The notes under the pieces are model-generated. The model did no database searches, had not been told where the DNA came from, and saw only the letters and a program-made list of their open reading frames with translations. Both the position numbers and the translations under genes were made by a program. A DNA stretch of 64,000 nt, taken from NCBI GenBank assembly GCA_036850595.1, contig CM072170.1, forward strand, positions 12,306,303-12,370,302. Direction: 5' to 3'. The first letter of the stretch is position 1. Each line of letters begins with the position of its first letter. Below are positions 39,301 to 51,112 of this stretch, piece after piece. This DNA comes from Rhyacichthys aspro. Lineage: Eukaryota; Chordata; Actinopteri; Gobiiformes; Rhyacichthyidae.

Positions 39301-40514
39301 CTGTCAGTGTATTTTGACAGTAAAGCCGACCATTTTCCACAGAACCAACAGAAGCTCCCAGTACATTCTGTGGAGACAAACGCTGATTTGTAGAACAAGA
39401 AAAAAGATCCATCTTAATAAAATTTCAGTAGAGTGAGCCAGTTTGCATGAATATTTTGTAGTGTAAATTGTTCTCAGGAGAACATGAAGCAGTTATATAA
39501 GAGGTGATAGTGCGTGGTACAATCCTTTCATGTCTGGATGTACATTCACCCCTTTACGCACTGAGCAGTTCTTATTATCCTGCTGGCTGACGCTCTGACA
39601 GTCCATGCCCGACTCACTGGAAATGCCAAAACTCATACATCCAAGCCCCGGGACGACCCAAGGCTCGTCTGCAGAAGAAGGGACGAGCTGCAACACTTCC
39701 TGCAAACCCAGCTGATTTTACTGATGCTACTGAATTGCAAATGGTGTTTTTGTGCTCAGAGATGATGGCAGATAAATATGGATAAGACTTATCCAGTGTT
39801 CCATAAGGTGTTTTCCGTGAGGATTGGATTAAGGTTGAACTATGACACTGCGTAAATGTTATGTCGGAGTGGAAGCACTTCTTCAAAGCTAATAAAAAAC
39901 GGTGTGCTCATTCACAATTCTGGTCACTACAGCTTCTTATCATCCAAATTTAATGAACCTGTGAATGACTTTGGGAGGCGTTTTTGCTGAGGATGACAGT
40001 GCTGTTGTCTTCACGGTGCAGTCCTGTACTCATCTCCCCTGGGTGTTCATCATGAGTATTGATCTCCAGCGAGGCAGACGATCGAAAGTTGTAATTATTT
40101 TGCGAGTATTTTATGGTCTGCGCAAGCTATTAATGTCTATTGATGCTGGACTACATGGAGAGCTATTTGCATGAGAATAAATAAGGCAAGTATGATTACA
40201 AATGACCTCTTACTCAACAGACTTTATTAAAATTTTTGACTAACTGCAGGTGTTTTATAATGGCAATACGACTTTTGATGTGAAATGAGTGAAATGTTTT
40301 TATTTCAAAATGTGTCATAAAAGCAACACGAAACTGCAGCAGTACGTAGCAGAGAATGTTGAAGAGAAACTAGCCAATTTCTTTTGCTGAAAAAAGAGAA
40401 CAAACTCAAACTCAAGTTTTTATGTTTTATGTGGCCCTTCAGTACATTTAGAAGGTGATATTTTTGGCACTAGGTTTTATTCATTGAATTTGAGCATGCT
40501 TTAGATGGATTGGA
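36301..40514. other. Intergenic DNA, no gene seen
   Basis: Short frames only. 38270-39000 contains a patch with a CCCCGCCCCC GC box (near 38898) and repeat-like texture. I cannot tie it to a named transposon family. No RNA gene or exon with homology was recognised. Confidence 0.5.
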
Positions 40515-41700
40515 TTTTTGCTACAAAGATAAGTTAATAAAAATACATTTAACACCAGTTCATATTCAACCAAAACCTGTTGAAATCCATCTAAAATCTG
40601 TTGAATCCAACTAAAACCTCTTCAATTCTGACTAAAACCTATTTAGATCCATCTAAAACTTGTTAAAATACTAAACTAAAAATGAGGAAATTATTGTTTG
40701 TGTGATAACTTTTGTAAGACTCCAATGAAGATGAAATCTCACATTCAAAATGTAATAAAAGCTTCCAAATGTCACCATCTTCGGCCCCTGAAAGGTTTCT
40801 TTTTAACTTCCGTGGACCCTCTCCAATGTGAGTTTGACACCACTGCTTTAATATGTCATGTAGGCTTTATATCAAGGATTTTAGCAGATGAATGTACAGC
40901 ACATACTGAAGCCTTGACCAATCACAGGTTACTAGAACAAACAGGTTTAAGCAGAGACACATGGAAGGCAGGATGAATCTTGAAAGAGATGGGCCACTTA
41001 AGCTTGACTGCTACAGGGTTAACGATTTATTCAACAGGAAAAGGCCCAATGTAATGAGGAGACAGTTTTTTAGAGTCTATTTTCAAAGGTACGATATAGT
41101 ATCACTTTTGTTACATCCCAAACTTACAAAGCCTTCCTTTTTTATGTCATTGATTTCCTTCTTGGCAAATTACCATTGAGGAAAAGCATCTCTTACTTGC
41201 AAGTGATCAATATTTTTGCTACAAAGTAACTAAAACCTGTTCAAATCTGTCTAAAACCTGTCCAAATCCACCTAAAACCTGTTCATATTCAATCAAAACC
41301 TGTTCTCTATCATCTAAAATCTGTTGAAATCCAACTAAAACCTCTTCAAATCTGACTAAAACTTGTTTAAATCCATGTAAACATGTTAAAATACTAAAGT
41401 AAAACCAATTACGATAAAAGGAGGAAATAATTGTTTGTGTGATAACTTTTGTAAGACTCAAATTAACTTGACTGCTACAGGGTTAACAATTTGTTCAACA
41501 GGGAAATTCCCAATGTAAGGAGGAGACAGTTTTTTAGAGTCTATTTTCAAGGGTACGATATACTATCACTTTTGTTACATCCCAAACTTTCAAAGCCTTT
41601 CTTTTTTGTGTCATTGATTTCCTTCTTGGCAAATTACCATTGAGGAAAAGCACCTAAGAGAGAGGCCTCTCTTATTTGCAAGTGATCAATACATGTTCTT
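40515..41700. repeat. Tandem duplication (~700-bp unit) containing a ~20-23-bp minisatellite
   Basis: Copy A starts at about 40515 and copy B at about 41213. Both open with TTTTTGCTACAAAG. Both then hold imperfect repeats of the type CCAACTAAAACCTGTTCAAAT (A 40557-40680, B 41226-41405) and a shared GGAGGAAAT/TTGTTTGTGTGATAACTTTTG segment. A third block starts CTTGACTGCTACAGGG (A 41003-41212, B 41467-41698). Copy A carries about 280 extra bases (40724-41002) that copy B lacks. The minus-strand frame over the minisatellite is a repeat artefact. Confidence 0.85.
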
Positions 41701-44220
41701 CATTCAGAATAGGGTCATTTTAGTTCAAGTCTTCAGGCCTTCTCATGAATTCTAAACACATCAAGGGAAAAAGTTTGATCCCGCTAACACCCAAAATGCA
41801 GTGTAGCCTTTTATGTTGACATGGAGTTATAAATAATTGACAAGTCCCCAAGTTTCTTTTTCTGCTGTGATCTTCAGCCTCATGCTTTAATTGACACTAA
41901 GCGTTCTTCACAGCCCAGATCAAATCAAGCTGTATGTAATCAGACAACACACACACACAGGGAAATTGGTTTATGCCTTTCACTTCCGCCTCGGGGGTTA
42001 GGAGCGAGAAGGTCGTCACTGAAGCAACACCTTTAGCAGATCTGAGACTTAAGGCCGTAGGCAAGTTTCTGCAGAGACACGTAATGAGCCCTTTTACTTC
42101 CAAAGGTCGCAGAAGGAGTCACAGAACTGCTTCAAAGGGTTAAGTTTCTCCTTGCATACTTTTTATTAATATTTATGGGTCCAATCGTTAGTTGCCACAG
42201 CTTAGGTAGAATGTCAGTCTTTGTGCTAAAATCTGTTAGCGAAAGTACAGTTTGCCATTTCCCAAAGTCCTTTTCAGAGGATGTGAACAGCAAAGGTAGC
42301 CTCAAAAGGACAATGAACAAACACAGTGGAAGCAGGAAAAAAAATGTTTTAAAATAATTTGGTTCATGAATGAGCATGAAAACTCAACATGAATAATGAG
42401 TGTTCTTCTCTTCCAGCGGTGCTCAATTTGTCTGCATTGGGAAGTAATGGAATTAAAATGGCTGTTTTTGCTGGCTTCTTTGGAGTCTTTTTTTTGGATA
42501 CAAACAAATGCAAAGTTATTTAGGTGTGATTATACACTACAGAAAATATAGTGTTGACACGTGTTTCATTTTGTTCACTATATACCATAATATTTTACAC
42601 AATGCTGCTTATGTTTTTCAAAAAGACAAGTTGAGACAAATGTACTCTACTCTCTACACTCCAAAAGTAAAACATGATGGGTTTTGTACCAAGTAAAAAG
42701 GGAAATAGGTTTTCAATACCATGGGTACAAACTGTTAATTGTTAAGTGCAAGAGACACCCAGGCTTTATTTTGAAGAAGTCTACTCCTTCTCACTTAAAT
42801 CAATAGCTGAAGGGAACGAGACGCTCACAGTGACGTGGAGATCAATGCTTTTGTTTCGTCTTGCTCCACTCCCTGACACTGACATCAGCGTTAAACAAAT
42901 CGGAGCCGGCACTTGTTGGCTTCGAAAAGGTCTCGGCGATCAACTGGGGACAAGCCTCCGCCATTGAGCCGTTAATGTGATTTTAGCTCGCTCTGGGCAG
43001 CAAACACATGCACTTTTGATGGGAAGTTTGAGCACTGAACATGTTTGGTATCAAGCCAACAGAGACAAGTGTTCAAAATGGTCCACTGTAACTGTTTATG
43101 TGCAAATAAAAAGGAAAACGCTGTGTACTGCTGCATCCTTACAGTCGTGCACTCTAGCAACCAGCTTCAAAGAAAAAACTGTTACTATTGTTTTCCCCGA
43201 GGCTCTGCGGAGAGAATAGCTCGGTGCTGCATGAACAGACGCTTTATGTGCTGTGACTGCTGACTGAGCACTCCGGCTGTGTTTACATCTGTCTGTGCTA
43301 CCTTTTCCTGTCACAAATTCCTCTGTAAAAGTGTCTTGATGTAGATGTAGATATGCGGGAACTCAAAGGGAAGAACTTAAACAAGCAGCTTCTTATTTGT
43401 GTGTGAACTTTAAAGGCCGAGCAAGTTACTTAACCGTAACTGATGATGCCATTGAGTCCCACTAAAGTTAAAGTGTGAGCAGAAGTTAAAGCAAGTCTGA
43501 ATGCGGTAACACATTCTCTTTTCCGACAAATTGGGTAAATTTCTCTGTATAGTTTACAACTTGACACTCAGCCACACATTTTATGATATGGTATTATCCA
43601 TAAAGCTCTTGCAGGGAGTAAATGATGCACTGCATTACTGACAAAAGCAGTAAATTTAGTGTTCCGTGAAGGCCTCTCTAAGAGAAACAAATCACCCTGC
43701 AAGTAAGTAAAAGGAAGTTTTTTAAATGCAGAAAAATGTCTGTTGGAATGAGTTTCTCTTCTGTATGTGATAATTAAATGTGTTAAAGATAAGACATATC
43801 TCAAGCAGCCTTACGTGCCTTTTTCTGCGTCACCTGTCACGACGCATTTGTCAGCATCACACAAAAAGATCATATCAGTTTATTGTAACTGCTCTATTTT
43901 CCAAAAAAATTGAACGAATCTTTATCTTTTCTATCTTTGCAATTTGGACCTGTCACACCAATGCCACACTTGGGAATGTTTCACTCTGACCAAACAGTGT
44001 TGAGCATATAGCGGCCTTTAATGTGCGCTATAATTAAATGGGTTAGTAATGATTAACAGTTTAAGATTGAGGTGGACTTTGCCTTCCCGTGAGAGAGTAG
44101 GGTTTGTAAAGGTGATAACTAGACTTTAAAATAGAAGGAAAGACTGGATGGACACTATGAAGAGCACTTGACTAGCCTTCAGTGAGCCTCTCTATTGTGT
44201 CCTGCCAAGAGGAAACATCA
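41701..44220. other. Intergenic DNA up to the slc23a4-like gene
   Basis: AT-rich sequence with a short CA run near 41948. No gene is recognised. The last few hundred bases before 44221 should include the transporter promoter, but I see no clear TATA box or initiator. Confidence 0.45.
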
Positions 44221-47100
44221 ATGGATTTATATAAGGACAGCAGTGGTATTGACAACCATGCATTTGATGTGAGTACAATTTAAGGCTACAAATTCCATCT
44301 CTAACATACATAACCAAGGAATTTCCACCACATAACATGCCTTTGGGAAAATGGATGTTGTTTTGTTGTGTCTATATGTGGGATCTATATGTCATTACAG
44401 ATGGATGAACACGTCAGTGGTGAGCCCAGAGGAAAGGATGGAGAGAGCAGCAGTGTGGCAGAAGAGGACAGAAACAAGCCAACGTACAGTGTCACCGAAG
44501 TTCCTCCGTGGTACCTCTGTATATTCCTAGCCGTTCAGGTGGGCTGGAAGTAAAAAAAAAAAATGTGGACGTGCTGTGAAGTATTGGGAGCTGCCTGTTG
44601 TGTTGAAACATAACACTGTCGTTTCTGCTTTAGCATTACTTGACTGCATTTGGCGCCATCGTCTCCATCCCTCTCATCCTCTCGGAGGGGCTGTGTTTGC
44701 AGCATGACAGTCTGACGCAGGGCCGACTCATTAACACAATTTTCTTCGTCTCGGGCTTGTGCACACTGCTGCAGGTCACATTCGGGGTCAGGTTCGTTTC
44801 ATTTCCACTACTCTGTATCGCTGTATGTTTCGAAATGAAGAGACGGTACACTTTCTTCTGTATTTTATTGTAGATTGCCCATCCTGCAGGGTGGTACGTT
44901 TGCTTTAGTCACTCCTGCCATGGCCTTGCTGTCCACGCCCGAGTGGAAATGTCCAGCTTGGACACAGAACGCCACTCTGGTCGACACCTCCTCTCCTGTT
45001 TTTATGGAGGTGTGGCAGAGTCGTATAAGAACAGTACGTCCAAACATTTCCCACTCACACCTTTCATAAAGTCAGATACGAATCTTTGTTCTGGTTTACA
45101 ATGATTCATTTGGCTGTGTTTATACTGGCTGTTGTATAACCCTGTTGTTGTGTTTCTCTCCACAGCTGCAGGGCTCCATCATGGTGGCCTCAGTGCTCCA
45201 GATCCTCGTCGGTTTCTCTGGGCTGATTGGCTTCCTCATGCGCTTCATCGGACCCTTAACGATTGCCCCCACGGTCTCCCTCATCGGACTGTCGCTGTAC
45301 GATTCGGCTGGGGTCAAGGCGGGGAGCCACTGGGGCATCTCGGCAATGTGTGTACCGCCCCCTGTCTCTTTGCATGCTTTTAATACAAATCAGCAAGAAA
45401 GACTCCATTTGCACAACGTTAAATCATTGAAATGAATTCTGACAGCAGCTGGTGGCGAAATGGGCCGACAGTTGAAATATTCTCGTTAGCCGGCTTGTCC
45501 TGAAGTTGAACTGACACGACTTTTGCATGTAGCAACGGACTTATATTTGACTTATCAAGCTACTACTAGTGTTGTTGTTGCACTCATGACAAGTGTTGGA
45601 AGCAGACCACTAAGGCCTCGGTCTAGCCTCCGACTCAAAATCTTTCAAACAACCTTGACTTGGATGTTGAAACATGCTTCGTTTGTCCACATTATTCTTG
45701 TGACTGGACGAAAACTTAATTTAAAGGCACAGTGTGTGTGATTTTGTAAACAAACGTGGGCTACATCCCATCTTCTGTTTTTGTCAAATGAAGGTTTAGT
45801 CTGGCTTTTGAATTAACAGTACTCATCTGTGATATAGTTTTGCTGCAAAGGACGAACTTGATGAATTGCAGAAAGAAGGAAGTTGGTTTGAGGTTACTTT
45901 CACTTCCACATTGTTCTGCATTTAAAAAAGGAACCTTTAAAAGAACTCAACCTTTCACCAAGGCTAACCTCTTTCATGAGTTTGGTCTAAGACTGGACTT
46001 TACTGTTTTAATTTGCAAACTATTCCTTGGTATCTCCTTTAATGTATTCTTGACTTAGTCTCAGTCCCTAAAAGTATTGGTCTTACCTTGCTCTTGATAC
46101 ATTCCATTTATGACTTTACCAACTCTTATGTTTTGATAAGCACCAAAACAATGCTTATAGGATGCATGTATGATTCTATATCATGTGCTATCATACCCAT
46201 AGGACCACCGTGCTGATTATCCTCTTCTCCCAGTATCTCCGACGGGTACCCATACCCATCCCGGCATACAACAAAACCAAGAAGCTGCACACAACCAAGT
46301 TCTTCGTTTTCCAGATTATGCCAGTACGTATCACTTATAAACACACTTCTTATTGATATCTTTATATTGGGCAAATCACTGCAGTAAAACGCTGATGCTA
46401 ATAATAGATGTTGATTAGATTCTGCTTAGCATAGCCGTCTCATGGTTAGTGTGTTACCTCCTGACCATCTATGACGTCCTACCTGCCGACCCAGAGCAAT
46501 ATGGCTACCTGGCCCGGACTGACGTAAAGGGGGATGTTTTAGGGCAGGCCTCTTGGTTCACGTTCCCTTATCCTGGTAAGTGGGATTACGTAACATAATA
46601 TTGTAAAAGTATGTGATATTTAAGTGGCATTCTCCATTCAGGTCAGTGGGGCTTGCCGAGTGTGAGCCTGGCAGGCGTCTTCGGCATCATGGCTGGGATT
46701 ATATGCTCCATGGCAGAGTCTGTGGGGGACTACCATTCGTGTGCGAGGCTATCTGGTGCCCCTCGTCCCCCTAAACATGCCATCAACAGGGGCATAGGCA
46801 TCGAAGGGATCGGGTCCCTACTGGCGGGGGCCTTCGGAACGGGAAACGGGACTACTTCATTTAGTGAGAATATAGCCGCACTGGGTATCACCAAGGTAGC
46901 ACTTTGAGTATGGAGATAAAAACAGGGATCAATATGGCCCCACTTATGAGTTTTTGCAATAGGTGGGAAGTCGAATGGTGATTCTCCTGAGTGGATTTGT
47001 TATGATTTTGATGGGGATACTGGGCAAAATTGGGGCTATTTTCACAACCATCTCAGTTTGCAGCGCTCAGTTTGTCCTCTCTGGGCAGCTGGAGAAATGA
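44221..47100 (+). CDS. slc23a4: SLC23-family (nucleobase/ascorbate) transporter, slc23a4-type, C-terminally truncated
   Basis: Membrane transporter of the NAT/NCS2 family. Exons: 44221-44268, 44401-44538, 44634-44791, 44874-45033, 45166-45347, 46203-46323, 46419-46575, 46642-46895, 46963-47100. Phases agree and give 451 residues; family members have about 600. Features in order: PPWYLCIFLAVQHYLTAFG (first helix), RLPILQGGTFALVTPAMA, LIGFLMRFIGPLTIAPTVSLIGL, QWGLPSVSLAGVFGIMAG, ESVGDYHSCARL, and the NAT signature in SENIAALGITK. The signature starts with Glu-Asn as in nucleobase carriers, whereas vertebrate ascorbate carriers (SLC23A1/2) have Pro-Asn. With the overall resemblance to rodent Slc23a4 (SNBT1), this favours a nucleobase substrate. 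After KIGAIFTTI the frame leaves homology (SVCSAQF...) and stops, so about the last three helices are missing. It may be a shortened gene or a young pseudogene. Start choice: the ATG in a 16-codon first exon; the ATG at 44401 is the alternative. Confidence 0.8.
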
Positions 47101-47430
47101 GACGAGTAAGAAGTAGAACTTCATTGGGTTCTATGGAGCTTTAACTGTATATTTTTAGTCAGACACAAAGAGTGTTATTTTATAATACGCTCCTGAAAGG
47201 TTTCAATGATGAGTTCCATTTCCATTCTGCTATGTATTTCAATGTTTTACATATGTTTCACATGTGTTTATTTATAAGTTGTCATCTTTCTCTGTTATGG
47301 ATTGAGGTATGTCTTTCTACCTGTTAAGAGGGGGAAAAAACACACACACGTTTATTATGTGTATATATGTAATGTATATGGCAAAAACACTATTTTCTCA
47401 TCTTATCACTGTCAAATAAAATGAACTGCC
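47101..47430 (+). other. Putative 3' untranslated region of the truncated slc23a4-like gene
   Basis: An AATAAA lies at 47415-47420, about 315 bp past the early stop codon. The shortened reading frame therefore has a usable end for its message. Whether it is transcribed cannot be seen from DNA. Confidence 0.45.
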
Positions 47431-47975
47431 TTTCATCCCACTCTTCTGTCTCATTATGCAGATTTTTGACAGAACTTCAGGTGTCTCACATACACATTTT
47501 ACACTCTTCACCTCAGTCTCTTCTTTCAAAGGAAATTAAATTTATGTGGATAAATGTGTTATCAGACAGTGCTATCTTTTTACTGATCTTGGCAGCTGCT
47601 TGAAACGCCAAACAGCAGCAACCCCTTTGCTGTTATTATGTTTCCTTTTTCTGCAAAAGCAAACAAAGATAGCGCATCTTTTTTTCCCCGCTGCACACCT
47701 TAATCTGTGGTTTCATTTCCTGTTCGAGACAAGCTCTGACAGGCAGGTGTAGAGCAATCATCAGATCTGCACTGACTTTTGCCCAAAGCTCTTTGTGACC
47801 AGTCATCAATGGCCCGCTGGCCACCATAGTGTTATTTCAGGACAGTGCACAGTGCATTGGTGTAAACTGCACCTTCAAAACATCTTATTGTACATCACAA
47901 TTTTTATCTAACATTGTGCTTGTAGGAAATCATCCCGATAACTCAGCACTTCACAACAATTTCCTTGCCCTGCAG

Positions 47976-48010
47976 TAAGAGTGTTGTGGGAGGTATCTTA
48001 TTTATCACCG
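47976..48010 (+). pseudogene. Possible relic of the next slc23a4 exon
   Basis: A good acceptor (TTTCCTTGCCCTGCAG, ending 47975) is followed, in the phase expected for a split proline codon, by codons reading K-S-V-V-G-G-I-L-F. Family members have I-P-T-P-V-I-G-G-M-F at the point where the 451-residue frame breaks off. Similarity fades after about ten codons, so this is a weak call. Confidence 0.25.
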
Positions 48011-49121
48011 CCATTCCCTGCTTTCAGGCAATTCACGAGATCGATTGTGAGCTCTTCAGGTTTTTGAAATGGCAACTTCGTCTCTTTGACACAAATGGAG
48101 TTCATACAGAAGTGAGAGAGATGAACTCAAAGTGTGACAGAGAGAGAAAGGGTGCATTGATGAGCTACAGATGCAATCACACTGTAGGGAAATAGGGGGA
48201 AGTCTGCATTGTTCCACTGACTCATTCATTTAGGCAAATAGGATTGAGAAAGCTATCAAATAAACACATTTAGGGTGTATTTCAATTCAGACTGTGGGCA
48301 TTAATGCAAACTCAGATGGGAAGTGTATTCTGAATACGCTATGGAAGCACATTTGTATTACTTTTCTGCCTGGTACTTATGGAGTATATTACTAACAGTG
48401 AGATACAGGCAATATGCTTCTTGGGCTTTAAAAAGAATAAAGATGCATATTCTACACACCTAATCTGTCTGTGATGATGTCGGCTATATTCAGTATGACT
48501 CAAAACAATTAGAGCTCAATTACCAAACTAATTGCTACAAACATCTTGCCACAGCTACAAGTGATAATGAGAGTGCTGCTGAGCTCTGAGAGATAGCCTA
48601 AAATATTCATAATGCTGCAGTCTCTCTTCAGTCATCATGACTTCTCTCTCTTTCATTACACTTTTATCAAGCGCTCACAGCCTTTTTTTTTCCCCTCCCC
48701 TGATCGTCTCTCTTTCTCTGCACCTCCTTCAGCTACAGTGAAGCGTTGATATACAGCTGCCCCAGTGAACAGGCCAGAGAGGGTAGGGCGTCCAAACTAC
48801 TTCATACTTTTTTTTACTTTTGCACACACAGTAGTTAATTCTCTCTCTTTCGAAATCAACACACACAACAGCTGGGTCCCATTGGTGTTCATTAATAAGG
48901 CACCTAAAGACTTCTGCCTGAAATAAATGAAGAAAAACTCTCATTAGAACTATCATGTAATGCTTGAGTGGCCATAACCAAAACAGAAAAAGCTGTAAGA
49001 CTCATTATCAGAAGCAGCATAAGCCATTTAATTGCTTGCACATAAAGAGAGAATTGCATCCTAGTGCATTCTACATTGCTGCGTGTTGATGTATGCCGCA
49101 CGATGCACTATTTACATGTAA

Positions 49122-49135
49122 ACACCAGGGGGAGC
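49122..49135 (+). promoter_or_regulatory. CTCF-like motif (weaker)
   Basis: ACACCAGGGGGAGC matches 12 of 14 positions of CCASYAGRKGGCRS on the plus strand. Confidence 0.25.
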
Positions 49136-49574
49136 TGCAGGCTAAAATGTTTCATTTCTGCAGCGATTTGTTTACACATTCACATCCTCCCACCCACACA
49201 AAACAGTGACTTTTTACTGTACCCATCTTAACCTTACTGTAAATTAACCTATATTTTCAAACAACAGTACATGGTGATGATTTTGCATACCAATGGCTCC
49301 CTCTGTTTATTAAAGCTGTGATTTACACACATTTCATCGTCCTAACACCTAATCCGTGAGCCTAATGTAGTCCATAAACAACAAGAACCCCTGATAGGGA
49401 TCTATGTAATAGGATCTATAGCTTATTGTAACTCAATCAGTTGTGTTTTATTAAGATGGATGGATTAGAGCATAGTCTTCCACGAGCTGTATAGTTTGAA
49501 CTAACCTTATTTATGAGGAGTACATGGGGGAATAGGGTTATTTGTGCTGTAACTTTGAGCAAAACTGTTATAAA

Positions 49575-49588
49575 GTGCCCCCTGGTAG
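49575..49588 (-). promoter_or_regulatory. CTCF-like motif
   Basis: Read on the minus strand, CTACCAGGGGGCAC matches 13 of 14 positions of CCASYAGRKGGCRS. It faces the plus-strand motif at 49122 and lies just before the gpcpd1 promoter region. Confidence 0.35.
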
Positions 49589-50050
49589 CATACCACGGTG
49601 CTTAGGGTTAGGGTTAGTCCAAGTGGGTTAGTTAGCCACTTGGAAAAGAAAGACACTGGGCTTTCCTTTTTTTATTGTGCAAATTGAAGACCATTGAGAG
49701 GTTGTTTTCGTTCAGTGGTCAAGGTTGCAGCTTTCATGACGTCACGACCCAAAACACCCCCCACCCCAGACTCCACCTATTTGGACCGAGCACTTTTACC
49801 GCATCCACAAAACAGGATCAACCATTGATGGAGAAATTTAAGCGCATCAAAATCTGCTGAGGGTATGTTGAGTTGTTGATTCGTTTTTTTTTTTACTGAA
49901 CAAAGTAATTTTCTCAGTCGTGACATACATTTCTTTCTTGTTACACTACCATACTGTCTGCCACTCTTTAATCAGCTACCAGTAATGCGGCATTTCCCCA
50001 CCTCGTAAACTTCCCTTTCTCCTTAATATCAATCTATTCCCGCCAAATTA

Positions 50051-51090
50051 CTTTCTTTCTCTGTAGTAATTGTGTTCTCTTTGTGTCTCTCTTTTCGTAA
50101 CGAAGGAATGTGTTTTAATTTTAGCGTTTATTGTTTTTGTTAAGCGGTTCCCCGGCATGGACCGTGTACCTTTATCTATTGTATTCAGGAATTTTCGTAG
50201 TGTGCGTGAATGCGACACAGCTGACAGAGCCCAAATCCGGAGCGAGGCGGTATGAACCAGCTTCGTCAATTTACCGGAAGTAGCCAAAAACGTCGGATAG
50301 ACTGAGCGCGCATACAAATAAAAGCAGCAAAATACGCAAAAGGATGTGGTTAAAACGTATTAAGTATTTAGAATAATGAAGGTGTAGTATTCGTTTAGAG
50401 TTCACTGGGAAGGTGCACGAAGGACATATCAGATGAGCAAACAGAGCAGACAACAGGCTATTTAAACCCTGTAAATGAGCTCTTAAACTTTACATTATTC
50501 AATCAACAGCTCCTTGTGTTTTTCTGTTTCTGGTTGGTCTTTTTTGGTTGTGAATGTCTATTGTGTAAACTAGATACAAGTCTTTTATGTTGATAGTCAT
50601 TACCGGAAGTGGCATTAGATTGAGTGTGCTTTATCGAGTCGTCTTGCCGCTCAAGCTTCAAGTAGCTAGGTGTTGACATTTGTTTACGGCGTTTTCTATC
50701 CAGATTTCTCATTGACAGAGCGGTGAATTTCAGGCTCGGTTTAGGTGTTTTGGCGTTAAACCAAGACATAACATTTTTAAATTTTGACGTTTTTTGTTTC
50801 GTTTTCTAAGGAACCATGGCTACCGGCGGAACAATTGCTCACGTTTTCTCTCACTTAGACCGATGCCTTTGAGCGGGATAAGTGTTATAGTCCATTTCCA
50901 CAGGCCTGCCAAGAAAGTACGTCTGTGCCATTGCCAAAAAGGTTCTTATCAATTGTGTATTTTGTGCTTTATTGATTTATGCTCGCCTTAGCCTCGCTAT
51001 TCACCGCATTGCTTCAGTCTTAAGACAGGAAGCTTTAAGCGCTGTTTTCTTCAGTGATGCTACAATTCAACCCCCTTTTGTGTGTTTCAG
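50051..51090 (+). promoter_or_regulatory. gpcpd1: gpcpd1 promoter and non-coding 5' exon region
   Basis: Two perfect ETS-type sites ACCGGAAGT lie at 50273-50281 and 50602-50610, in locally CpG-richer DNA. The first coding exon has an acceptor ending at 51090, so an untranslated exon lies upstream. A donor-like AAGAAA|GTACGT after 50916 is one candidate end for it. ETS sites are typical of TATA-less housekeeping promoters, which suits this gene. Confidence 0.45.
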
Positions 51091-51112
51091 CTTGTTTTCG
51101 CTGCCAATCTGA

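Larger units (their letters stand above)
47431..50050. other. Intergenic DNA between slc23a4-like and gpcpd1
   Basis: Apart from the possible relic exon at 47976 no further transporter exon was found on either strand. A (TTAGGG)-like stretch of 16 bases lies at 49602-49617. Two CTCF-like motifs are listed separately. The remaining frames are short and unrecognisable. Confidence 0.5.

Noticed and set aside
41219..41461. Minus-strand 80-codon frame with a regular QVL-type repeat
   Set aside because: It is a direct reading of the minisatellite whose unit length keeps the frame open.
49602..49617. TTAGGGTTAGGGTTAG stretch
   Set aside because: Fewer than three telomere units; too short to indicate an internal telomere or fusion point.
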